DNA from: Roseateles koreensis
GTDB taxonomy: Bacteria; Pseudomonadota; Gammaproteobacteria; Burkholderiales; Burkholderiaceae_C
Length of the DNA: 64,000 nucleotides
Assembly: GCF_028595305.1 (NCBI RefSeq)
Contig: NZ_JAQQXS010000001.1
Coordinates: 1-64,000 of the forward strand
Reading direction: 5' to 3'
Below, piece by piece: positions 1 through 7,142 of the stretch (position 1 is its first letter; every line of letters begins with the position of its first letter). Position numbers and translations under genes: made by a program. A model generated the notes under the pieces. That model had not been told where the DNA came from. It worked only from the letters and a program-made list of their open reading frames with translations, and ran no database searches.

Positions 1-9
1 CCCCTCCAG

Positions 10-52
10 AACTCCCAGAAATCAATATCGATTGGATATCTTCCTGGGAGTT
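10..52. repeat. Inverted repeat near element end
   Basis: AACTCCCAG at 10-18 is exactly complementary to CTGGGAGTT at 44-52, giving a 9-bp stem around a 25-base A+T-rich loop. There is no T-run on either strand, so it is not a convincing terminator. It lies downstream of the minus-strand small ORF at 77-193, inside the integrated element, and could be a protein-binding site or an RNA hairpin. Confidence 0.4.
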
Positions 53-76
53 CCGACCATCGGCATTCACCCCAAA

Positions 77-193
77 TCACCAGTGTTCATGCGGGTTGGC
101 GAGGTATTGCAGGTCAGACTGAATACTCACGTTTTGAGTGTCGATGAGTGCTGCGAGCAGTTCCCTGACGGTTCTAGGCTGTTGTGTTGACAT
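77..193 (-). CDS. Small hypothetical ORF (38 aa) behind alpA-like gene
   Basis: This reading frame encodes 38 residues (MSTQQPRTVRELLAALIDTQ at the N-terminus, ending NPHEHW). The start is chosen because GGAG lies five bases before the ATG at 193. It begins 11 bases after the stop of the AlpA-like regulator on the same strand, so the two are probably co-transcribed. I recognise no family. It is short enough to be a chance frame; the ribosome binding site and tight spacing are the only support. Confidence 0.4.
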   Translation of the reverse strand: MSTQQPRTVRELLAALIDTQNVSIQSDLQYLANPHEHW

Positions 194-204
194 TGCGGCT
201 CCGG

Positions 205-399
205 TCAAATTAGCTCAAATTTGCGCTCGCAATACCAAGTCGATAGATCATCCGCATCCCAGCCGACCGCGCTGAGGCCGATTTTGATGGGCTTGGGGAA
301 TAGACCTCTTTCTATCAAACGATAGATCGTGCTGCGCGAGAGCCCATAGACTGCGCAAACATCTTTGAGGCGGTAAATTTTTCGTGTAATTGGGTGCAT
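205..399 (-). CDS. AlpA-family helix-turn-helix regulator
   Basis: A 64-residue protein of the AlpA / MerR-like HTH_17 type, small DNA-binding activators that accompany integrases of P4-like elements. The recognition helix region reads YGLSRSTIYRLIERGLFPKP, followed by WDADDLSTWYCER, the usual layout of the family. The start at 399 is preferred over an upstream start at 510 because ACAGGAAAAT immediately precedes this ATG and the extra N-terminus looks non-coding. It sits downstream of the integrase on the same strand. In CP4-57 of E. coli, AlpA activates excision by inducing the adjacent integrase; a similar role is inferred here. Confidence 0.85.
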   Translation of the reverse strand: MHPITRKIYRLKDVCAVYGLSRSTIYRLIERGLFPKPIKIGLSAVGWDADDLSTWYCERKFELI

Positions 400-713
400 A
401 TTTTCCTGTCCTGTGCGCCATAGGCGTTCGAAAAGGAACGGCCTATGACAATTGATAAACAATTGATAAGGCCGGTAGCAGTGTGCGTGCGCTGACACCC
501 AGATTTTCAAGGACTGAGGCAGTAGTGGTTTGACTACCGCTGTCTTGATGGAACGCTGGCTCCAAGTTGCTCAGTTGGGTTTTCGAGGCCCTGCCCATTT
601 GGCGTAACGAATTCTCCCGGCGAGAAAACGACGCCAAACATGCTGTGCATAAGCGTTGTCCTATGCTGCTCTATTAATTATAGCTAGGCACCAACTTATC
701 TTGAGAGATAAAT
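400..713. other. Intergenic stretch between integrase and alpA-like gene
   Basis: No gene can be supported here. A 64-codon minus-strand frame (443-637) exists but shows no recognisable motif or clear ribosome binding site. A short repeat, attgataaacaattgataa near 450-468, may belong to the promoter region of the AlpA-like gene. Confidence 0.4.
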
Positions 714-2048
714 TTAGGCTGCCCGCATCGGCAGTACAGTGATATTGGCTTGTGGGCATGAAATCAGTGCCAGCCGGTCGCCTAGAAGGCTCCAGGCGGC
801 CCGCATTTCCTCTTGGTAGGAGTGCCGCTGATATGTCCGCTTCATACGGTCTTGCTCGGTGTGATTGAGGCACCGCTCAATCACGTCTGGGCGTACGCCC
901 AATTCCCCCATAAGGGTAGCGCCCGTTCGTCGAAGGTCATGCGCTGTCCACTTCCCCCCGGCTAGGACAAGTGCGTCCACCAAGGGAGAGCGCCCCTTCA
1001 TGGGTTTTTGGCCAGGACGCTGCCTGTCACCGATCTGTTTGGATAGCGACTTCTCGCAGACGGGGAGGGGCTTCTTGTGCGGGTCTAACTTATTGCGGGC
1101 GGGCAGGAGCCATTCACTGCCGATTCGGTCTGCGCGGTCTTTGAGTGTTCTCATTACGCCAATCGAAAAGTCGGACAGTGCGACGATGTGCTCGCGTTTG
1201 TTCTTACTGTTTTCGGCAGGGATGCGCCAAGTGGCTTTGTCCAAATCCAAGTCCTTCAGATTGGCCTTTGACAACTCACCAACCCGACAGCAGGTCGAAA
1301 GCATCGCAAGTACAGCAAGCTGGGATGACTCGCAAAGGCCCGCATTTGGCAATCTTGCAATCAAGATGGCAAGTTCCTCGGCTGATAGCACTCGCTCGCG
1401 TTCTGTGGGCTTATGGATGCGGCTCTTGCAGATCGTCGCGGTCGGGTCGCCATCGATAACGTCGCGCTCCACTGCAAAGCGCAGCATTTGCCGCATACTG
1501 GACAACACAAGTGCAGCCATCCGGCCATTGCCGCCACGGGCTAGCACTTTGTCTACGACTGCCGCAATGTGGCCCTTGCGAACATCTTCGACGGCCATTT
1601 CACCTAAGTCCGGCAACACATCCTTTTCGAACATTCGGCGGGTTCCTGCACCTTGGTCTTTGCGCTTGGAGATTTCAAGTGCGATCCATCGCTCGTACAA
1701 CTCTTGTACTTTCATCCGGGCATTGAATGCTGCCAGCTTTGCTTTGCTTTCTGCCTCGGCTGCGCGATTTGCGTCGGCTAGCCGCGCCCGCTCCTCTACC
1801 GGGTCGATTCCCTCTCTTCGCTTTACCTTCAATGACGTTGCGTCGGCTCTAGCTTCGGCCAGACTCTTTGAGGGGTAAGTGCCAAGGTCAAGCCACTTGG
1901 TCTGATTGGTGGCGTTCTTGAATCGGTACATCCAGACCTTGGTGCCAACAGGTGTGACGCGGAGATAGAGTCCGCCGCCATCTCCGAGGAATTGGTCTTT
2001 GCCTTCACCTTTGGCTGCCTTAATGAGTCTGTCTGAGAGCTTCGCCAT
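714..2048 (-). CDS. Tyrosine recombinase / integrase (P4 type)
   Basis: A 444-residue site-specific recombinase. Residues about 1-90 form the DUF4102 arm-DNA-binding domain (LGDGGGLYLRVTPVGTKVW, then DLGTYPSKSLAEARA). A SAM-like core-binding domain follows (about 110-200), then the catalytic domain. The catalytic set is visible: R255 in STCCRVGELS, a lysine near 284, H370 and R373 in HDLRRTG, H396 in CLNHTEQ and nucleophile Y406 in KRTYQRH. Length is normal for the family. The gene begins about 170 bases from a tRNA-Pro 3' fragment at 2216-2264 and is transcribed away from it, the usual position next to an attachment site. It would integrate and excise the element that extends left of this window. 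Confidence 0.95.
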   Translation of the reverse strand: MAKLSDRLIKAAKGEGKDQFLGDGGGLYLRVTPVGTKVWMYRFKNATNQTKWLDLGTYPSKSLAEARADATSLKVKRREGIDPVEERARLADANRAAEAESKAKLAAFNARMKVQELYERWIALEISKRKDQGAGTRRMFEKDVLPDLGEMAVEDVRKGHIAAVVDKVLARGGNGRMAALVLSSMRQMLRFAVERDVIDGDPTATICKSRIHKPTERERVLSAEELAILIARLPNAGLCESSQLAVLAMLSTCCRVGELSKANLKDLDLDKATWRIPAENSKNKREHIVALSDFSIGVMRTLKDRADRIGSEWLLPARNKLDPHKKPLPVCEKSLSKQIGDRQRPGQKPMKGRSPLVDALVLAGGKWTAHDLRRTGATLMGELGVRPDVIERCLNHTEQDRMKRTYQRHSYQEEMRAAWSLLGDRLALISCPQANITVLPMRAA

Positions 2049-2069
2049 GCTTTTGCCGCAATTCGTTTC

Positions 2070-2091
2070 TGTGACACTTATTGTGACACTT
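2070..2091. repeat. Short direct repeats upstream of integrase
   Basis: TGTGACACTT occurs at 2070-2079 and again at 2082-2091, 12 bases apart, just upstream of the integrase start. They lie between the gene and the attachment site, so they could be arm-type recombinase sites or an operator. Function is inferred from position only. Confidence 0.4.
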
Positions 2092-2215
2092 TTTGATGGG
2101 ATTCACTGACGCTCATTGGTACTGGATGGTGTTTGGTGGTGCAAAAATGTATTTAAAAACAAACTGTTAGAGTGCAATGTGATGCTGTTTGGTGCTTGTC
2201 GGTATTCCGATATAA

Positions 2216-2264
2216 CTGAATGGGGTGCAAGGGGTAGTGAGTTCGAATCCCACCGTTCCGACCA
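2216..2264 (+). other. tRNA-Pro(GGG) 3' fragment: attachment site of the integrated element
   Basis: These 49 bases match the 3' part of a bacterial tRNA-Pro(GGG): the GGG anticodon in CTGAATGGGGTGC, the T-arm GTTCGAATCCCAC and the acceptor strand ending CGTTCCGACCA with encoded CCA. The 5' half (acceptor 5' strand and D-arm) is missing; the upstream sequence does not resemble it. A terminator follows at 2278-2315. This is the duplicated 3' end left when an element integrates into a tRNA gene. Because the fragment is on the plus strand, the element lies to the left, and the intact tRNA should be at its far end, outside the window. Confidence 0.85.
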
Positions 2265-2277
2265 AAAATTAGAAGAA

Positions 2278-2315
2278 AAAATGGACTTGAAGGCACAGGC
2301 TTTCAGGTCCATTTT
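2278..2315 (+). terminator. Intrinsic terminator after tRNA-Pro fragment
   Basis: A 14-bp stem (AAAATGGACTTGAA at 2278-2291 with TTCAGGTCCATTTT at 2302-2315, one G-U pair) is followed by a T-rich stretch. It is probably the original terminator of the chromosomal tRNA-Pro gene, kept on the chromosome side of the attachment site. Confidence 0.7.
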
Positions 2316-2442
2316 CATTTTGCGTTGCGCTTTCAGCAATTCAGGTCGCTGGCAAAGGTGAGTGCCCGGCTGCGATGTAAGGTTGGTCACAGGGTTGGGG
2401 AGGCACACTCGGGTGGATAGTCCTCCGGAGAGTTGTCCCATC

Positions 2443-3738
2443 ATGTCCGTTCAAGACCTTTACAAGCAAAAGCTGCGCAGCGCAGTCGACGCGCTTGCGC
2501 TGTTGCGTCAAGGCGATTTCATTGTGGTGCCAACGGGTGTGGGTGAGCCACCAGCCTTGCTGACGGCTTTGTCCGAACAACGGCGCCAGTTTCGTGACAT
2601 CAAGGTCGGGCAGATTTTGCCGGTGCGCAAGTTCGGCTATTTCGACGCGGAAACGACCGAGCATGTGCGGCACGTGTCGTATTTTTATGGCGCTGCGTCG
2701 CGACTTGGTGGCAAAGAGGGGTGGATTGATTTCATCCCCAGCTATTTTTCAGAAATGCCCTCGCTGATTGAGCGCGGCTTGATTCCGGCGGATGTGGTGT
2801 TCGCCATGGCATCGCCGATGGATGCGTACGGCTATTTCTCGCTCAGCCTGGGGGCCGACTACACGATGGCAGCGGTGGCCAAGGCCCGGGTGGTGGTGTT
2901 GGAGGTCAATCCCCATGTGCCGTTCGCTTACGGTAACTGCCATGTGCACATCTCGCAGATCAGTGCGTTGGTTGAAAGCAGTGATCCTTTGCAGGAGGTC
3001 GGTTTGCCCAAGATTGGGCCGGTGCAGCAAGCCATTGGCAAGTATGTGGCGGACATGATTGATGACGGCTCTACGCTGCAAATAGGCTACGGCGGCATTC
3101 CCGACGCCGTGGTGATGCAACTCACGGCCAAGCGTGATCTGGGTATTCACACTGAGATGATCGGCGACGGCATCTTGACGCTGATTGAAAGCGGCGCGGT
3201 CACCAACCGGCGCAAGAATTACCTGCCTGGCAAGATGGTGGCAACCTTCGCTTTGGGTTCGCAAAAGCTCTACCGCTTCATCGACCGCAATCCGGCGCTT
3301 GAAATGCATCCGGTCGACTTCACCAATGACCCCTATCTGGCCAGCCGCAATGACAATCTGGTGGCCATCAACGCGACGCTGCAGATCGATTTGCTCGGCC
3401 AGTGTGGCTCGGAGAGTCTGGGGCCCAGGCCGTATTCAGGCACCGGTGGGCAAAGCGACTTTGTGCGTGCGGCCAATCGCTCAAAGGGGGGCAAGGCCTT
3501 TATCGTTGTGCCTTCAACGGCCAAAGACGATGCCATCAGCCGCATCGTGCCCACTTTGACCCCCGGCACCCACATGAGCACCAGCAAGAACGACATCAGC
3601 TATGTGGTGAGCGAATTTGGCGTGGCTCAGCTGCGTGGAAAGTCCGCCAAACAGCGGGCGCAGGAGTTGATCGCCATCGCGCACCCCAAGTTCCGAGAGG
3701 AGCTCAGCGCAGAAGCCAAAAAATTAAACTTGCTGTGA
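2443..3738 (+). CDS. Acetyl-CoA hydrolase / 4-hydroxybutyrate CoA-transferase family
   Basis: A 431-residue class I CoA-transferase-like enzyme of the Cat1 / AcetylCoA_hydro family, which moves CoA between acyl groups or hydrolyses acetyl-CoA. The N-terminal domain has GDFIVVPTGVGEPPALLTAL; the C-terminal domain has YGGIPDAVV, then HTEMIGDG with the probable catalytic glutamate, and SGTGGQSDFVRAA. Length is normal for the family. ATG 2443 is chosen because CCGGAG lies upstream and the longer frame from 2362 only adds unconserved residues. It is the first chromosomal gene after the attachment site. The exact substrate (acetate, propionate, succinate, 4-hydroxybutyrate) cannot be read from sequence. 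Confidence 0.85.
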   Translation: MSVQDLYKQKLRSAVDALALLRQGDFIVVPTGVGEPPALLTALSEQRRQFRDIKVGQILPVRKFGYFDAETTEHVRHVSYFYGAASRLGGKEGWIDFIPSYFSEMPSLIERGLIPADVVFAMASPMDAYGYFSLSLGADYTMAAVAKARVVVLEVNPHVPFAYGNCHVHISQISALVESSDPLQEVGLPKIGPVQQAIGKYVADMIDDGSTLQIGYGGIPDAVVMQLTAKRDLGIHTEMIGDGILTLIESGAVTNRRKNYLPGKMVATFALGSQKLYRFIDRNPALEMHPVDFTNDPYLASRNDNLVAINATLQIDLLGQCGSESLGPRPYSGTGGQSDFVRAANRSKGGKAFIVVPSTAKDDAISRIVPTLTPGTHMSTSKNDISYVVSEFGVAQLRGKSAKQRAQELIAIAHPKFREELSAEAKKLNLL

Positions 3739-3911
3739 GCGCGCATGCCCCACCCGTGCGGGCGCGAGGCGCTACAGCAAACTGTGATCCATCACCTCAT
3801 CTGTTTGTTGTAACTTCTTGTTTTTCAGTAATTTTTTCACGAATTGCTCGCTAGACTTGCGTCCGGTTTCAAAGCTTCTTGAAATCGCTGACAGATACAC
3901 GCGAGCCATTG

Positions 3912-4583
3912 ATGACTGATTGCACCGAACTTGCCTCCCCACGGCGCCTGGCGAACGGATTGACTATTCAGACTGCGCAGCATGAGCACTGGGGTCAGGC
4001 CCGTGGTCTCGTGGCCCGTCGTTATGCGGATCGCGGGTATCTGTGCAACGACCTCAGTACCCAGCCGGATGGGGCAGAGATCATCTGCTCTGCTTTTGAA
4101 GGCGCGTGCACGGTGGGCACCATCGCTGTTCGTTTTGATGACGCACACGGTTTGCGCGCCGACGCTATTTTCGCGAACGAACTGCATGCTTTGCGAGCCG
4201 AAGGCTTGCGTTTGTGCGAGTTTGGACGCTTGGCGCTGGACCACGACATTGCGGAAAGCAAGGGGTTGCTGGGACATTTGTTCCATGTTGCCTATCTGCA
4301 TGCCCACCGGCTTGCCTGCTGCAATCTGCTGGTGATCGAGGTGAACCCGCGGCATGTGGCGTTTTACCGCCGCATGCTGGGCTTCAAGGTCCACGCGGAG
4401 GCCCGGCTGAATCCGCGCGTCAACGCGCCTGCGGTGCTGATGACGCTGGACTTGATCTGGGCGCGTGAGCAAATCGGTCGTTTGGGTGGAAGCGCGGCTG
4501 GTGCGCAAGCAGCGCGCACCTTGTATTCCTATTTTTACGACGCGGCCGCCGAGGCCGCCTTATTGGCCAAGCTGCGTCAGTAA
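3912..4583 (+). CDS. N-acyl amino acid synthase FeeM-like protein (GNAT fold)
   Basis: A protein of about 223 residues resembling the FeeM / long-chain N-acyl amino acid synthase catalytic core, a GNAT-fold enzyme that transfers acyl chains from acyl-ACP to an amino acid. Visible family features are the N-terminal ARGLVARRYADRGY, the central CEFGRLALD, and LLVIEVNPRHVAFYRRMLGF near the C-terminus. ATG 3912 is preferred; a TTG at 3879 would add 11 residues and neither start has a strong ribosome binding site. It stands alone and is convergent with the IclR gene 15 bases downstream. The product in vivo is unknown. Confidence 0.75.
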   Translation: MTDCTELASPRRLANGLTIQTAQHEHWGQARGLVARRYADRGYLCNDLSTQPDGAEIICSAFEGACTVGTIAVRFDDAHGLRADAIFANELHALRAEGLRLCEFGRLALDHDIAESKGLLGHLFHVAYLHAHRLACCNLLVIEVNPRHVAFYRRMLGFKVHAEARLNPRVNAPAVLMTLDLIWAREQIGRLGGSAAGAQAARTLYSYFYDAAAEAALLAKLRQ

Positions 4584-4598
4584 ATCTGTGCTTGGTCT

Positions 4599-5411
4599 TT
4601 AGCGCACGGGATCTTGGCGCCAACCTAACTGGCGCGACAGATCCAGGCCGGCGGCGAGCAAGCGGCGGGCCGTGTCACCGTTCAAATCCACCTCGAAACT
4701 GCCGCTGGGGCCGATGGCGGTGAGGCTCAACACCATGCGGCCTTGATCGTCAAATACCGGCGCGGCCAGCGCGCTGACGCCTTGCACCACACCGTCTGAC
4801 GATTGGGCCATGCCCGCAGCGCGCACCTGCGCCAATTGGGCGTTGAAGTGGGGGTCGATCGCGGTGGAGGGGTGACCGCCCTGGATCTCCCGTTCAGTGG
4901 CCAAGGCGTCTTGCACCATGGCTGCGGGCAGGTGGGCCGCAAACAGCCGGCCGGAGGCGGTTCCCGTCAAACTCATGACGGTGCCATGGCGCATGCTGAT
5001 GTGCACGGGGCTAGGCGCTTCCGCCACCCGCACGATGGTGGGGCCGCGATTGCCCCACACCGCGATGGCTACGGTGTGCCCTAGCTGCTGCGCCAATTCT
5101 TCGATGCGCGGCGTGGCCAGCCGCACCGGCTCGTACTGCTGCAGGCTGATCAGGCCCAGCTGTAAGGCCAGCGGCCCCAGGCCGTAGCGCCCGCTGCTGG
5201 TTTCTTGTTCGACCAAACCCAATTTGATAAAGCTGACCAAGTAGGGGTGCGCCTTGGCGGGAGCCATGCCGCTTTCACGCGCCAAATCTTTCAAGGCCAT
5301 GGGCCGGCCGTGATGGGCGAGGGCGATCAGCAACTGGCCGCCCACTTCAATGCTCTGGATACCGCGCGGACCTTGCTTGTCTTCGGGCGGGAGGGAGGAG
5401 GGCGAAATCAT
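4599..5411 (-). CDS. IclR-family transcriptional regulator
   Basis: A 270-residue IclR-type regulator: an N-terminal winged helix (about residues 20-80; GGQLLIALAHHGRPMALKDL, then YLVSFIKLGLVEQE) and a C-terminal effector domain (VAIAVWGNRGPTIVRVAEA, then GVVQGVSALAAPVFD). The ATG at 5411 is chosen over the TTG at 5462. It is divergent from the aromatic catabolic operon starting at 5549, with 137 bases between, which is the normal arrangement for an IclR regulator of that operon. The effector is probably an aromatic acid, by inference from the genes it faces. Confidence 0.9.
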   Translation of the reverse strand: MISPSSLPPEDKQGPRGIQSIEVGGQLLIALAHHGRPMALKDLARESGMAPAKAHPYLVSFIKLGLVEQETSSGRYGLGPLALQLGLISLQQYEPVRLATPRIEELAQQLGHTVAIAVWGNRGPTIVRVAEAPSPVHISMRHGTVMSLTGTASGRLFAAHLPAAMVQDALATEREIQGGHPSTAIDPHFNAQLAQVRAAGMAQSSDGVVQGVSALAAPVFDDQGRMVLSLTAIGPSGSFEVDLNGDTARRLLAAGLDLSRQLGWRQDPVR

Positions 5412-5548
5412 GGCTGCGATTAGAACCGAACTTGTTTTGGGATGAGGGTTAAAAATTAGCAATAGACAAATTAATTAAACTTTGATTAAATTCATCGCTT
5501 GAAACTTCGGGGTCGCCGAAGGTTCTGTGTGAACTCAGTGAAGCCGCC
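5412..5548. promoter_or_regulatory. Divergent promoter region, IclR gene / aromatic operon
   Basis: This 137-base spacer is much more A+T-rich than its surroundings, with ATTAATTAAACTTTGATTAA near 5470-5489. That is where the two divergent promoters and the IclR operator are expected. I cannot assign individual boxes with confidence. Confidence 0.4.
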
Positions 5549-6523
5549 ATGACATCAACACCCAAGAGCTTTGCCTCTCAAGCCGATCTGGAGATCAAGC
5601 GGGTCAGCTTTGACAAGCTGTCCGAGCACGCCTATGCGTATACGGCCGAAGGAGACCCGAACACTGGCATCGTCATCGGCGATAACGCGGTGATGGTGAT
5701 CGACACCCAGGCCACGCCAGCCATGGCGCAAGACGTGATCCGCCGCATCCGCGAGGTCACCGACAAGCCCATCAAATATGTGTTGTTGAGCCACTATCAC
5801 GCCGTGCGCGTGCTGGGTGCCTCGGCTTATCAGACAGAGGGCTGCGAGCAAATCATTGCCAGCCAAGACACCTTCGACCTGATCACGGAGCGAGGCGAGC
5901 AAGACAAGGCGAGCGAGATCGGCCGCTTCCCCCGGTTGTTTGCCAATGTTGAATCGGTGCCGGCGGGCCTGACGTGGCCGACGCTCACCTTCACCGGAAA
6001 AATGACTCTGTGGATGGGCAAGCTGGAGGTGCAAATTCTGCAGCTGGGCCGTGGCCACACCAAGGGCGATACGGTGGTGTGGTTGCCGCAAGATCGGGTG
6101 CTGTTCTCGGGCGACCTGGTGGAGTTTGATGCCACACCCTATGCCGGCGATGCCTATTTTCAGGACTGGCCACACACGCTGGACCAACTCGCCGCCTTGC
6201 AGCCCGCCAAGCTGGTGCCCGGGCGCGGCGCCGCGCTGCAAACGCCCGAGCAGGTGGCTGCCGGCTTGGCAGGCACGCGTGCTTTTGTGAGCGAGCTGTA
6301 CGCCAGCGTGAAGGCCGGGGCGGCGGCTGGCGAAGACTTGAAGCGGGTGTACCAGCGCACTTTCGAGCGCATGGTCAAAGACTACGGGCACTGGGTGATC
6401 TTTGCACACTGCATGCCTTTCGACGTGACCCGCGCCTATGACGAAGCCAGCGGTCAAGTGGATCCGCGCATCTGGACTGCCGAGCGCGACGTGGCCATGT
6501 GGCAGGCGCTGGAAGGCGCCTGA
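5549..6523 (+). CDS. MBL-fold metallohydrolase-like protein of aromatic operon
   Basis: A 324-residue metallo-beta-lactamase-fold protein. The fold is shown by IVIGDNAVMVIDTQATP, LLSHYHAVRVLGASAY, GRGHTKGDTVVWLPQDRVLF and SGDLVEFDATPY. The metal motif HxHxDH is altered: HYHAVR keeps both first histidines but has V and R in place of D and H. The later histidine (GHTKGDT) and aspartate (SGDLVE) remain, so it may bind one metal or act differently from classical hydrolases. It is the first gene of an operon with a VOC protein, an FAD monooxygenase, DUF2783 and fumarylacetoacetase, controlled by the divergent IclR gene. The substrate is unknown. Confidence 0.85.
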   Translation: MTSTPKSFASQADLEIKRVSFDKLSEHAYAYTAEGDPNTGIVIGDNAVMVIDTQATPAMAQDVIRRIREVTDKPIKYVLLSHYHAVRVLGASAYQTEGCEQIIASQDTFDLITERGEQDKASEIGRFPRLFANVESVPAGLTWPTLTFTGKMTLWMGKLEVQILQLGRGHTKGDTVVWLPQDRVLFSGDLVEFDATPYAGDAYFQDWPHTLDQLAALQPAKLVPGRGAALQTPEQVAAGLAGTRAFVSELYASVKAGAAAGEDLKRVYQRTFERMVKDYGHWVIFAHCMPFDVTRAYDEASGQVDPRIWTAERDVAMWQALEGA

Positions 6524-6551
6524 ACCTTTGCTCAAAGACGGAGACCTCACC

Positions 6552-7088
6552 ATGAACATCGAACGCATCCATCACGTGGCATATCGCTGCAAAGACGCCA
6601 AGACCACGGTCGACTGGTATGAAAAGCATTTGGGCATGAACTTTGTGCTGGCCATCGCGGAGGACAAAGTGCCTTCGACCCAGGCGGCCGACCCGTACAT
6701 GCACATCTTCATGGACGCCGGCGGCGGCAATGTGTTGGCCTTCTTCGAGCTGCCCAATTCACCTGCCATGGGGCGCGACACCAACACGCCGGAATGGGTG
6801 CAGCACATCGCCTTGAAGGTGGGCAGTGTGGCTGAGTTGGAGGCGGCCAAGACGCGTCTGCAGGCCGCGGGCATTGAGGTCATCGGCATCACCGACCACA
6901 CCATTTTCAAGAGCATTTATTTCTTCGACCCGAACGGCCACCGCCTGGAGTTGGCCGCCGATGTTGGCACGCCCGAGATGTACGCCAAACTCGATGCCTG
7001 CAAGCGCGAGATGCTGGAGGAATGGACCCGTACCAAGCGCGCGCCCAAGCACGCGGCCTGGATGCACGACCACAGCCTGCACGCCTGA
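6552..7088 (+). CDS. VOC-family protein (glyoxalase / extradiol dioxygenase fold)
   Basis: A 178-residue vicinal-oxygen-chelate protein. Two beta-alpha-beta modules are visible: IERIHHVAYRCKDAKTTVDW at the N-terminus, and VQHIALKVGSVAELEAAKTR with PNGHRLELAAD in the second half. H8 (or H7), the His in VQHIAL and the Glu in HRLELA are the probable metal ligands, as in type I extradiol dioxygenases and glyoxalases. GGAG sits before the ATG at 6552. It lies 28 bases after the MBL gene and before the FAD monooxygenase, so a ring-cleaving or isomerising role in the same pathway is plausible but not shown. Confidence 0.85.
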   Translation: MNIERIHHVAYRCKDAKTTVDWYEKHLGMNFVLAIAEDKVPSTQAADPYMHIFMDAGGGNVLAFFELPNSPAMGRDTNTPEWVQHIALKVGSVAELEAAKTRLQAAGIEVIGITDHTIFKSIYFFDPNGHRLELAADVGTPEMYAKLDACKREMLEEWTRTKRAPKHAAWMHDHSLHA

Positions 7089-7142
7089 GCCGCAGCGCTG
7101 GCTCATCTGTCACTGTCAATGTCCATGAGCCAGGAGGTGGCC

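Noticed and set aside
47-59. GTTCCGACCA near the left edge, identical to the tRNA-Pro 3' end
   Set aside because: Only 10 bases match and the T-arm is absent, so it is not a second attachment site on this evidence.
443-637. A 64-codon minus-strand frame between the integrase and alpA-like genes
   Set aside because: No motif, no binding site and no family resemblance.
865-1878. A 337-codon plus-strand frame
   Set aside because: It is fully antisense to the integrase gene, with Ser/Arg-rich composition typical of a shadow frame.
2116-2361. An 81-codon plus-strand frame
   Set aside because: It runs through the tRNA-Pro fragment and its terminator, so it is not coding.
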